DNA from: JADFXI01 sp050011415
GTDB lineage: Bacteria > Nitrospirota > Thermodesulfovibrionia > Thermodesulfovibrionales > Dissulfurispiraceae
Assembly: GCA_050011415.1 (NCBI GenBank)
Contig: JBEKJD010000251.1
Coordinates: 1 to 6,283, forward strand
Length of the DNA: 6,283 bases
Reading direction: 5' to 3'
Below the pieces are notes generated by a model. It saw nothing but the letters and a program-made list of their open reading frames with translations, did no database searches and was not told the origin of the DNA. Positions 1-6,183 of the stretch are shown one piece after another. The translations under genes and the position numbers were made by a program. Each line of letters begins with the position of its first letter. Within the stretch, counting starts at the first letter, position 1.

Positions 1-71
1 TGGAGTCCCTGGCCGACATCGTATTGCCGGGACATGACCTAAGGGTGCTGGAAAAGGAAGTTTACGAATAG
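1..71 (+). CDS. 3' end of a possible MBL-fold metallo-hydrolase (5' truncated by the window)
   Basis: Read from base 3, this frame stays open to a TAG at 69-71 and gives a 22-residue tail, ESLADIVLPGHDLRVLEKEV plus Tyr-Glu. The pattern small-x-Asp-Ile-Val-hydrophobic-Pro-Gly-His-Asp-x-x-Val resembles the C-terminal metal-binding segment of metallo-beta-lactamase-fold hydrolases, where the PGHD histidine is a zinc ligand. Nothing upstream can be seen, so substrate and full length are unknown. The gene ends about 275 bases before the restriction gene and is probably the last gene of a separate unit. The call rests on one short motif and could be wrong; that the frame is coding is more secure than the family name. 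Confidence 0.45.
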   Translation, partial: ESLADIVLPGHDLRVLEKEVYE

Positions 72-303
72 CTGTAAGAGCGGTCTCACGATAAAATATT
101 CAGACGAATCGTCCTTGTCCTCGGCCATCAGAAGAATACGAAAATGCTATCCCCTCCCGAAAGCGAGCGCATCAAACGATTCTCGGGTTTATCCAAATAC
201 TATCCAATGTGTGGATCACTTTATGAAGGGGGGCTAAGCAGTAATGACCCTTCAATTGATGAGGAAGATGGGGTGCTAGCCGGGGGAAATTAATCAATAG
301 TTG

Positions 304-319
304 CCCTTTGGAAAAAGGG
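304..319. promoter_or_regulatory. Perfect 6-bp hairpin with GGAA loop overlapping the -35 region
   Basis: CCCTTT (304-309) pairs perfectly with AAAGGG (314-319) around a 4-base GGAA loop. The element sits over the probable -35 position of the promoter just downstream and about 27 bases before the restriction gene start. Its position suits an operator or a processing signal. It is not followed by a T run, so it is a poor terminator. A 6-bp stem can arise by chance, so its function is unproven. Confidence 0.3.
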
Positions 320-336
320 ATTGAATCTGCTATACT
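309..336 (+). promoter_or_regulatory. Sigma70-type extended -10 promoter for the restriction gene
   Basis: TGC followed by TATACT (328-336) is an extended -10 element matching TATAAT at five of six positions. A -35-like TTGGAA (309-314, four of six to TTGACA) lies 16 bases upstream. Transcription would start near 342-344, only a few bases before the ATG at 346. No Shine-Dalgarno sequence lies between 325 and 345. The endonuclease mRNA would therefore be leaderless or nearly so, which would give weak or specially controlled translation of the toxic component. Confidence 0.5.
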
Positions 337-345
337 GCCTACATT

Positions 346-1077
346 ATGGGACAGAATCGAGTCCTTGATGAATTGACGGAAAGAACAAAGCGGGCTGTAG
401 CCCAATACTGGGGAACCCGGTCCGCTCAAGGCCGAAAACAAGCGCAAAGCGGCAAGGCAGATCAGGGTTTCCGCAGCGCAGTAACCGGCGGCGCGCAGAT
501 GGACGGTTTCATCGACCTTTTTACGGAACTCATCACGCAGGCTGGAATACCCGAGCGGTACATTTTCAGAAAGAAGGCAGTTGAACTTCCTGGGTTCTTT
601 AGGCCGACCAAGGAATGGGACCTTCTTGTTGTCAAGGAACAAACGTTGGTCGCCGCGATAGAGGCCAAGTCACAGGTCGATCCCTCTTTCGGCAACAACT
701 TCAATAACCGGACTGAGGAGGCAATGGGCAGCGCCCTTGACCTCTGGACGGCTTTCCGTGAGCGTGCCTATCTTCAGAGTCCACAGCCATTCCTCGGTTA
801 TTTTTTCATGCTTGAAGACTGCGATGCGTCGAATCGGCCCGTGAGTGTCCAAGAACCACATTTCAAGGTTCTCCCGGAGTTCGTTGGTGCCTCATACATG
901 AAGCGCTATGAGTTGTTTTGTCGGAAGCTTGTATTGGAGCGTCATTATACGGCGTCCGCGTTCATTACTTCAACGAGCCAAGACGGCATCCATGGGGACT
1001 TCAAGACACCAACCGACGACCTGTCTATCGAACGGTTTGCTAAGGTGCTGGTTGCCCATGCGGCAACCTCTGTGTGA
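346..1077 (+). CDS. Type II restriction endonuclease, XhoI/PaeR7I family
   Basis: The 243-residue product resembles XhoI/PaeR7I endonucleases throughout, at close to their usual length of about 245 residues. Enzymes of this family cut CTCGAG as homodimers; the specificity here is inferred from the family. Recognisable segments are AVTGGAQMDGF (45-55), KEWDLLVV (89-96), LVAAIEAKSQ (101-110), FGNNFNNRTEEAMGSALDLW (115-134), LEDC (156-159), EPHFKVLPEF (170-179) and RYELFCRKLVLERHYTASAF (187-206). Asp92 with Glu106-Ala107-Lys108 forms the PD-(D/E)XK active site, and all three residues are present, so the enzyme looks intact. The start is fixed by an in-frame TGA at 322-324: ATG 346 is the only ATG upstream of the conserved region. 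It lacks a ribosome-binding site and seems to be read from a leaderless message. The gene ends 4 bases before the methyltransferase, as expected for a linked restriction-modification pair. Confidence 0.88.
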   Translation: MGQNRVLDELTERTKRAVAQYWGTRSAQGRKQAQSGKADQGFRSAVTGGAQMDGFIDLFTELITQAGIPERYIFRKKAVELPGFFRPTKEWDLLVVKEQTLVAAIEAKSQVDPSFGNNFNNRTEEAMGSALDLWTAFRERAYLQSPQPFLGYFFMLEDCDASNRPVSVQEPHFKVLPEFVGASYMKRYELFCRKLVLERHYTASAFITSTSQDGIHGDFKTPTDDLSIERFAKVLVAHAATSV

Positions 1078-1081
1078 AAAG

Positions 1082-1921
1082 ATGTTATCGACGTTTCACA
1101 GACTGATCAATGGCGATGCACGGGATTTGTCCTTCTTAGATGATGAATCCGTCCACCTCGTCGTTACCTCTCCTCCGTACTGGAATCTCAAACGATACAA
1201 TGAGAATCCGGATCAACTCGGGCATATCCAGGATTACGAGGCTTTTCTGCGCGAGCTGGAAAAAGTTTGGAGGCATGCTCTTCGTGTCCTTGTCCCCGGT
1301 GGACGGCTGGTGTGCGTGGTCGGTGATGTCTGCGTGGCCAGACGCAATTTCGGCCGACACCTCGTATTTCCCCTCCACGCCGACATTTGTGTCATTTGCC
1401 GACGGATTGGCTTTGACAATCTGAATCCCATCGTCTGGCACAAAATCGCCAATGCATCCTATGAAGTGGCGAACGGGTCCAAGTTCTTGGGCAAGCCGTA
1501 CGAACCCAACGCTATTATAAAGAACGACATGGAATTCATCCTCATGCAGCGGAAGCCGGGGGGATACCGGCAGCCCTCCGAGTCGCAACGCAAAGCAAGC
1601 AAGATTTCCAAGGATGAGTTTGACCGTTGGTTTCAGCAAATCTGGAATATCCCCGGTGCATCAACCAAGCACCATCCCGCCCCATTCCCATTGGAACTGG
1701 CGACCCGCCTCGTACGCATGTTTTCTTTCACCGACGACACAGTGCTTGACCCGTTCTGCGGTTCAGGCACGACAATGATCGCCGCTCTCAGAACAGGTCG
1801 GAACAGCATCGGTGTTGAAATCGAGCCAGAGTACTGCCGGATGACAGCACGATATTTGAAGGCCGAAAACCCCGACCTCTTTTCCAGTGCAAAGCTGATT
1901 TTTGAACTACGTTCCCTGTAA
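1082..1921 (+). CDS. Beta-class site-specific DNA methyltransferase (N4-cytosine or N6-adenine)
   Basis: The 279-residue product is a beta-class amino-methyltransferase of the N6_N4_Mtase type. The catalytic motif IV TSPPYW lies at 29-34, near the N-terminus. The S-adenosylmethionine-binding motif DPFCGSGTT lies at 223-231, followed by SIGVEIEPEY (242-251). Other family landmarks are LVPGGRLVCVVGDV (70-83), FDNLNPIVWHKIANASYEV (111-129), FLGKPYEPNAIIKNDMEFIL (135-154) and PGASTKHHPAPFPLELA (191-207). It presumably protects host DNA from the adjacent endonuclease. TSPPYW does not decide between N4-cytosine and N6-adenine. The start at 1082 is 4 bases after the endonuclease stop and directly precedes conserved sequence (HRLINGDARDL). 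An in-frame ATG at 1058 would give 8 extra residues and overlap the endonuclease; frames opening further upstream add unrelated residues read from within the endonuclease gene. Ribosome binding is weak at either start, so translational coupling is likely. Confidence 0.87.
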   Translation: MLSTFHRLINGDARDLSFLDDESVHLVVTSPPYWNLKRYNENPDQLGHIQDYEAFLRELEKVWRHALRVLVPGGRLVCVVGDVCVARRNFGRHLVFPLHADICVICRRIGFDNLNPIVWHKIANASYEVANGSKFLGKPYEPNAIIKNDMEFILMQRKPGGYRQPSESQRKASKISKDEFDRWFQQIWNIPGASTKHHPAPFPLELATRLVRMFSFTDDTVLDPFCGSGTTMIAALRTGRNSIGVEIEPEYCRMTARYLKAENPDLFSSAKLIFELRSL

Positions 1922-1942
1922 ACTGATGATATCGGAGCGAGT

Positions 1943-2485
1943 ATGAATAACGATTTACCTGAACTTAGGACGGTTCGACATCCAAGACACCCCGGAATCT
2001 CGTCCGGCGTGTGCGAAGGTTTCTCCGAAGCAGCTGAAGTCTGTCTCGCCCGACATCATGTACCGCCGCGCACTATATTCTTAATTGAATGCTGTGGCAA
2101 TAAGTTTAGACGTGGACTCATTTGGACGCAACCAGATAATACGGCTGAAAGGGCCTGGAAAAACCGAGATGACGCGACCAGAGATGCCTCCTACATTATT
2201 TCTTTGTCTGCGGTTGAAAAGGAGTTAGGTCTAGTTGCGCTTTCTAGGGCGGAAACACGAACGGGCGCTGACTATTACATAGGGCAACCAGGTGCTACGG
2301 ACCTTGAGGAAGCATTTCGATTGGAGGTTTCTGGAGTTGATCACGGTGACATGCGCACTATAAGGGGGCGACTACGTGAGAAAGAAGAACAAGCTTCACG
2401 AGGTGACTCATGCCTTCCCGCATATGCAAGCGTAGTCGGTTTTCGTGAGGCCACCATCCTGGTGAGTTTTGTACAGGTGACATGA
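1943..2485 (+). CDS. Hypothetical protein with a restriction-endonuclease-like pattern
   Basis: I cannot name this 180-residue protein. It begins 21 bases after the methyltransferase with a good ribosome-binding site (GGAG 1934-1937, 5 bases before ATG), so it is probably co-transcribed. No signal peptide or membrane segment is visible. The second half has the layout of a compact PD-(D/E)XK fold: a helix SLSAVEKELGL (88-97), RTGADYYIG (106-114) with Asp110, FRLEVSG (125-131) with Glu128 and Ser130, a charged helix RGRLREKEEQA (141-151), then two strands YASVVGF (161-167) and ATILVSF (170-176). In a classic enzyme the EXK lysine would be at residue 130, where Ser is found. It may therefore be a variant nuclease or an inactive DNA-binding relative. 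The stop codon overlaps the next gene by 4 bases, so the two products are likely made together and may interact. The fold is inferred by eye only. Confidence 0.75.
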   Translation: MNNDLPELRTVRHPRHPGISSGVCEGFSEAAEVCLARHHVPPRTIFLIECCGNKFRRGLIWTQPDNTAERAWKNRDDATRDASYIISLSAVEKELGLVALSRAETRTGADYYIGQPGATDLEEAFRLEVSGVDHGDMRTIRGRLREKEEQASRGDSCLPAYASVVGFREATILVSFVQVT

Positions 2486-3615
2486 TGCTTAATGATAAAC
2501 ATCGCGAAGCCGAGGATTTATCAGCAGCAGCTGCTATTGCCCGAGCCCAAGGGCGGCGGGAAGAGGCCGTTGAGCTTTATTCCCGCGCGGCCAAGGCCGA
2601 AGAAGCTGCCCTTTCTGAAGTATCCCGTGATAAGGCGAGAACACGGAGCATTCTCTCTCTTAGCCTCGCTTCGTTTCTATACAAGGCAGAACTACTCGAT
2701 GCAGCGGAGATTAAAATTTTCCAATTACTAGGTGATGGATCCTTAGAAGAATGGGCAGATCGCCAACTTCGGGAGCTGCTCCAAGTCGTTTCGGATGAAA
2801 AGATGTTGGTTATGGCTCTCAGGCGTCGCTATTCCGGGGAAACTATTACAGTTGCTCTGAGGGGTGGCGAGATTGGCCAAGGAACAGGCCCGCTTGACTT
2901 GATCCTTGAGAAAGCGGCTGGCTTTCAGAGTTTGCTTTATCGTTTTGCGGAGTGGGTGGGTAAATATCCCTTACGGCTCCGCGGCAATCCCCCGAAAGAT
3001 TTGATGGAGTTCATCCAAGCCAGGGCCTCAGAGCCTGCTTTAGGAAGTTATCGCATAGAGATCCGCCTTACTGAGCCGTTGCAGATGGAAATGTTCGAAT
3101 CGTCCCGTGTACAGCCGCAAGCTGTCTCAGATATAATGTTTGAATTTTTTACAAAACTTACCGAAGGACCTCCGGAAAAACTTGAAGAGCTAGTCCCTCA
3201 ATCTGACTACCGAAAAGCCTTTCTCCAACTGACTAGAAACCTTACTCCTGCTGGAAGGCGGCTAAAAGAGATCGGCATTTATCGTCAACACCAAAGCAAG
3301 ATTCAATCAGTCTTTTTGACTGATGCGCTCCCGCGTAAAATCCAAGAGGCATTTCCACGCAAAGAAAAGGATTCGCAGGAGCCAAGAATTAAGCTTAACG
3401 GAGTTCTACGTGCGTTACATCTGGACAAAAACTGGCTTGAAATTACCAGGAAAGATGGAGAAAGAATTAGATGCGACACGGTCCATGATATGCTCGATGA
3501 CGTTGTAGGGCCCATGGTAAACCGAGAAGTCATCGTTTCTGGAGCTATACGCCCTCGCCGTGGCGGTGTTAAACGCCTTATTGTGGAGGAGATTGAATTG
3601 GCCGAGGAGTCATAA
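2482..3615 (+). CDS. Hypothetical protein with TPR-like N-terminus and beta-rich C-terminal domain
   Basis: I do not recognise this 377-residue soluble protein. Residues 5-115 are helical, with TPR-like spacing in DLSAAAAIARAQGRREEAVE (12-31), LYSRAAKAEEAAL (32-44), SILSLSLASFLYKAELLDAA (56-75) and a further helix at 88-104. Residues 118-205 look alpha/beta, with ITVALRGGEI (122-131), GFQSLLYRFAEWVGKYPLRL (147-166) and GSYRIEIRL (188-196). A helical part (212-295) follows. A C-terminal domain of short strands (301-377) includes IKLNGVLRALHLDKNWLEI, VHDMLDDVVGPMVNREVIVSG and KRLIVEEIELAEE; this could be a small OB- or SH3-like binding domain. No catalytic motif is evident. ATG 2482 overlaps the previous stop by 4 bases. 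An adjacent ATG at 2485 sits 4 bases after the AGGTGA ribosome-binding sequence (2475-2480), so it may be the start actually used. The coupling suggests an obligate partner of the upstream hypothetical protein. Confidence 0.78.
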   Translation: MMLNDKHREAEDLSAAAAIARAQGRREEAVELYSRAAKAEEAALSEVSRDKARTRSILSLSLASFLYKAELLDAAEIKIFQLLGDGSLEEWADRQLRELLQVVSDEKMLVMALRRRYSGETITVALRGGEIGQGTGPLDLILEKAAGFQSLLYRFAEWVGKYPLRLRGNPPKDLMEFIQARASEPALGSYRIEIRLTEPLQMEMFESSRVQPQAVSDIMFEFFTKLTEGPPEKLEELVPQSDYRKAFLQLTRNLTPAGRRLKEIGIYRQHQSKIQSVFLTDALPRKIQEAFPRKEKDSQEPRIKLNGVLRALHLDKNWLEITRKDGERIRCDTVHDMLDDVVGPMVNREVIVSGAIRPRRGGVKRLIVEEIELAEES

Positions 3616-3689
3616 ACCTGTGAAAGTCAAGATTTATCCCTTCAGACACCAATCACGTGGAAATCGATTCCCTCTCGTGAAGGACGTAG

Positions 3690-3833
3690 TTGAAAATTAA
3701 CACTCTACAGGTGACGGTGAAGAAGATGGGATATCCGGGCGCAGCGGTTGCGGGTTTTTGGGGGGTGACGATATCGGCTGTGAACAAAGCAGCAAATTCT
3801 GCTGAGGTGTCCGAAATCGGTATATATTTGTGA
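3690..3833 (+). pseudogene. Degenerate C-terminal remnant of an IS200-like / REP-associated transposase (RAYT)
   Basis: This short open stretch lies between a TAG at 3687-3689 and a TGA at 3831-3833. From the GTG at 3711 it reads VTVKKMGYPGAAVAGFWGV, then TISAVNKAANSAEV. The arrangement Lys-Lys-Met-Gly-Tyr-x-Gly-Ala-x-Val-Ala-x-Phe-x-Gly-Val-Thr-x-Ser-Ala-Val-Asn resembles the helix-turn-helix tail at the C-terminus of many Y1/REP-associated tyrosine transposases. None of the catalytic HUH part is visible upstream, and no good start or ribosome-binding site exists. I read it as the fossil end of such a gene. The family assignment is from memory of the motif and is moderately secure at best. 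Confidence 0.45.
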
Positions 3834-4044
3834 ATTGTTCCGGAACGAACCACCACCTGGAATCGATTGGTCTCTTTCCCATTCCACTAAAGAAGACGTT
3901 TGGTTAAATACCTTGACCACCAAACTCAACCTGTCGAGACATTAATCTCTAACAGATTTTTGAATTCTTTCTATTCGGCCTAGTTATTCAATCTACCCAA
4001 CAATGTCCCCTTTTTCCTTGTCGGTCATGGGAAGATGTGGGTTC
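3834..4044. other. Intergenic region with no gene seen
   Basis: Between the transposase remnant and the nuclease-transposase gene I find no convincing coding frame, tRNA or terminator. The stretch is fairly AT-rich and contains a perfect 10-base palindrome GTTCCGGAAC at 3837-3846. A -35-like TTGACC is present at 3913-3918, but no good -10 sits at the right distance, and TTGAAT at 3960-3965 has only poor -10 matches downstream. The promoter of the following gene, or the left end of its element, should lie here, but I cannot place either. The frame of the next gene is open from ATG 4003, but residues encoded before 4045 do not look like family sequence. Confidence 0.4.
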
Positions 4045-6183
4045 ATGAATATGATAATTACTGCCCAGCTCTTTGAAGACTACCTCAATTGCCAAACCAA
4101 GTGTTACCTACAATCGCTCGGTGATACGGCAAATGGACATGCCTTTCCCGGTTGGGTCCGGACTCAGAACGATTTATACCGGAGCGAGGGGATCAAACGC
4201 TTAACCGAAGAACTCGCCCCACATGAATGCATCAACGGCCTGCCCCGCACAGAAAGCTTGAAGATGGCCAAATGGAGGCTGGCCGTGGATTTTGTGGTCC
4301 GCTCGCTAAATCTGGAATCTAGTATCCCAGCATTGGAACGGACTCCGCCAGTAGGCCGAAGCCACCCCGTACAGTTCATACCTATTCGATTCATATTCAC
4401 CAACATGCTTTCCAGAAGCGAGAAGCTATTGCTAGCGTTCGATGCACTCGTGTTGTCAGAAATGCTGGGTCGCCATGTTTCTCTCGGCAAGATCATCCAC
4501 GGAGACAACCATGTCACGCTGAAGGTAAGGATAACTTCTTTGGTAAGTGAAGTTCGTAAACTGGTCATAAAGGTAGCCCAATTAATTTCCAGCAAATCAC
4601 CTCCAGACCAAATTCTCAATCGGCATTGTGTAGAGTGCGGGTTTCAGGCCCAATGCCGGCAGAAGGCTATTGAAAAGGACGACCTCAGCCTTCTGTCTGG
4701 CATGTCGGAGAAGGAGCGAAAGAAACTCAGAAACAAAGGCATTTTCACTGTCACCCAACTCTCTTACACCTTTCGGCCGCGCAGAAAGACAAAGAGGCTC
4801 TCCGGAAAACCCGAAAAGTATCACTATTCTCTGAAAGCTCTGGCCATTCGCGAGGGCAAAATCTACCTCGTTGGAGACGAGAAGCTAAAACTGGATGGAA
4901 CTCCGGTTTATCTGGATGTCGAAGGACTTCCAGATCGCGAGTTCTATTACCTAATCGGTCTGCACGTCAAAAATGCTCAGGCCTTTATTCAGCACAGTTT
5001 ATGGGCAGAAACTCAAGAACAGGAGAAGAAAATATGGGTTGATTTCATCAACATTTTGTCAGTCATCCAGAACCCTATTTTGATCTGTTACGGCAGCTTC
5101 GAAACGACCTTTTTAAAACACATGTTCAAACGTTACGCTGGACCGGCACAGGAGTCTGCAGCGGCAAATGCGATTAACTCTCCATTGAATCTACTATCGT
5201 TCATTTATGCCCGAATTTATTTTCCCACTTACTCCAATGGACTCAAAGACGTGGCGAGATATTTGGGTTTCAAATGGTCGGAGCCAAACGCTTCGGGCAT
5301 TCAGAGTATTCTTTGGCGATGGGAATGGGAACGGTCAAATGAGGCTTCGTTGAAGGCAAAACTGATTACCTACAATGCGGAAGACTGTGGGGCATTGAGT
5401 TTTGTTACGGAATTCGTGATTGGTCTCGGCGTCGGGGTACAGAAAAGTGAAGAGACTGACAACCAAGCCATTAGCATCGTCAAAACAGATTCTCTGCGGC
5501 GAGAGAGCCCGTTCAAATTTCAGAGGAATCAGTTTCATTCGGTCGCAATGGCAGAGATCAACCGCGCCGCATATTGGGATTATCAGCGAGAGAAAATACT
5601 ACTAAAATCTAACCCACGACTCAAAAAGGTCGGGCAAGTTGCTGCCAAAAGGGCAGAAAAGAAACTCCGCGTAAACAAGGTTATCCATTGGCCGCGGCCT
5701 CAAAGTTGTCCGCGATGTGGCCAACCTAGGTTTATCAAGCACCAAAGGCATAGCAAAACTATCCTGGATATCCGGTTTGACCGATCATGTATCAAAAGGT
5801 GGGTTACCAAAAACTCTTTTTACCGTTATCGGTGTTCTGCCTGTGATGCAACATTTCAAAACTCCGATTGCAATTGGGGCCGCACAAAATTTGGCGGAAA
5901 CCTCCAGGCGATGTCGGTTTATATGAATATCGATCTGAGGATACCTCAGGAGCGGGTTGCGGCCTTTCTTAATCAAGTGCTCGGTTTCAAACTTTCGCGC
6001 GGCACAACAAACGAATTCAAGGCCAAAACTGCGGCATTATACAAAAAAACCTATGAGAGGCTTCTTCAGAAGATAGTCATAGGACAGTTGATTCACACCG
6101 ATGAAACAAGGGTAAATGTGAAGGGCATAGTTGGGTACGTCTGGGTTTTAACTAGCCTAGACCCAAATCAAGCGAGTCTATGA
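4045..6183 (+). CDS. TM0106-type RecB/Cas4-like nuclease + DEDD exonuclease fused to a truncated IS66-type transposase
   Basis: The 712-residue protein (numbered from ATG 4045) has three nuclease folds in a row. Residues 3-205 resemble the Cas4/RecB-like part of TM0106 proteins: ITAQLFEDYLNC at the start, and candidate Fe-S cysteines Cys16 or Cys20, Cys195, Cys198 and Cys204. Residues 287-455 are a YprB-like DEDD/RNase H-type exonuclease: YLDVEG with Asp291 and Glu293, ICYGSFET, YSNGLKDVARYLGF and YNAEDC with Asp447. After EINRAAYWDYQRE comes an IS66-type transposase with zinc-ribbon pairs Cys555/Cys558 and Cys597/Cys600, and HTDET carrying the first DDE Asp (686), then GYVWVLTS. The frame stops about 25 residues later, so the second Asp and the Glu are missing and transposition should be lost. 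The nuclease part is complete in length, but an EXK motif is not obvious in it (the matching strand reads QFIPIRF). ATG 4003 would add 14 unconvincing residues; ATG 4051 is an alternative. Confidence 0.85.
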   Translation: MNMIITAQLFEDYLNCQTKCYLQSLGDTANGHAFPGWVRTQNDLYRSEGIKRLTEELAPHECINGLPRTESLKMAKWRLAVDFVVRSLNLESSIPALERTPPVGRSHPVQFIPIRFIFTNMLSRSEKLLLAFDALVLSEMLGRHVSLGKIIHGDNHVTLKVRITSLVSEVRKLVIKVAQLISSKSPPDQILNRHCVECGFQAQCRQKAIEKDDLSLLSGMSEKERKKLRNKGIFTVTQLSYTFRPRRKTKRLSGKPEKYHYSLKALAIREGKIYLVGDEKLKLDGTPVYLDVEGLPDREFYYLIGLHVKNAQAFIQHSLWAETQEQEKKIWVDFINILSVIQNPILICYGSFETTFLKHMFKRYAGPAQESAAANAINSPLNLLSFIYARIYFPTYSNGLKDVARYLGFKWSEPNASGIQSILWRWEWERSNEASLKAKLITYNAEDCGALSFVTEFVIGLGVGVQKSEETDNQAISIVKTDSLRRESPFKFQRNQFHSVAMAEINRAAYWDYQREKILLKSNPRLKKVGQVAAKRAEKKLRVNKVIHWPRPQSCPRCGQPRFIKHQRHSKTILDIRFDRSCIKRWVTKNSFYRYRCSACDATFQNSDCNWGRTKFGGNLQAMSVYMNIDLRIPQERVAAFLNQVLGFKLSRGTTNEFKAKTAALYKKTYERLLQKIVIGQLIHTDETRVNVKGIVGYVWVLTSLDPNQASL
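4045..6183 (+). mobile_element. Broken IS66-related insertion element carrying a fused nuclease (ends not located)
   Basis: The transposase half (about 5650-6183) marks this as part of an insertion element related to IS66. Only the coding span is given, because I could not find the terminal inverted repeats or a target-site duplication. The right part is lost: the DDE domain ends after its first Asp, and the 100 bases that follow do not continue it in any frame. No separate TnpA- or TnpB-like accessory genes of classical IS66 elements are seen beside it. Confidence 0.5.

Larger units (their letters stand above)
72..345. other. Intergenic gap with one weak small ORF and the restriction-operon promoter
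   Basis: This 274-base stretch separates the upstream gene from the restriction gene. The only forward frame with a possible start is a 49-codon ORF, ATG 144-146 to TAA 291-293, with a weak purine stretch (AGAAG) about 10 bases upstream. Its product begins MLSPPESERIKRF, contains YYPMCGSLYEGG and ends in an acidic stretch. I do not recognise it and see no helix-turn-helix that would suggest a restriction-modification controller protein. No clear rho-independent terminator for the upstream gene is visible. The last 40 bases hold a hairpin and a promoter, listed separately. Confidence 0.3.

Noticed and set aside
144..293. 49-codon ORF between the upstream gene and the restriction gene
   Set aside because: It has a weak ribosome-binding site, no family resemblance and no helix-turn-helix; too weak to call as a gene, and recorded only in the gap description.
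172..642. 156-codon open frame on the minus strand across the promoter and endonuclease start
   Set aside because: It overlaps the strongly family-supported endonuclease, and its translation shows no recognisable motif; it is an antisense shadow.
908..1081. Upstream extension of the methyltransferase frame from ATG 908
   Set aside because: The extra 58 residues lie wholly inside the endonuclease gene and do not resemble methyltransferase sequence; conserved sequence begins right after ATG 1082.
1136..1639. 167-codon minus-strand frame opposite the methyltransferase
   Set aside because: It is antisense to conserved methyltransferase motifs and has no independent support.
3600..3700. Possible terminator after the four-gene cluster
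   Set aside because: No stable stem followed by a T run was found downstream of 3615.
3837..3846. Perfect palindrome GTTCCGGAAC
   Set aside because: A 10-base palindrome is plausible by chance, no second copy was seen and it has no loop; not enough to call an operator or element end.
3653..3929. Several overlapping minus-strand ORFs in the region after the second hypothetical gene
   Set aside because: They lie opposite the RAYT-like remnant, show no motifs and lack ribosome-binding sites.
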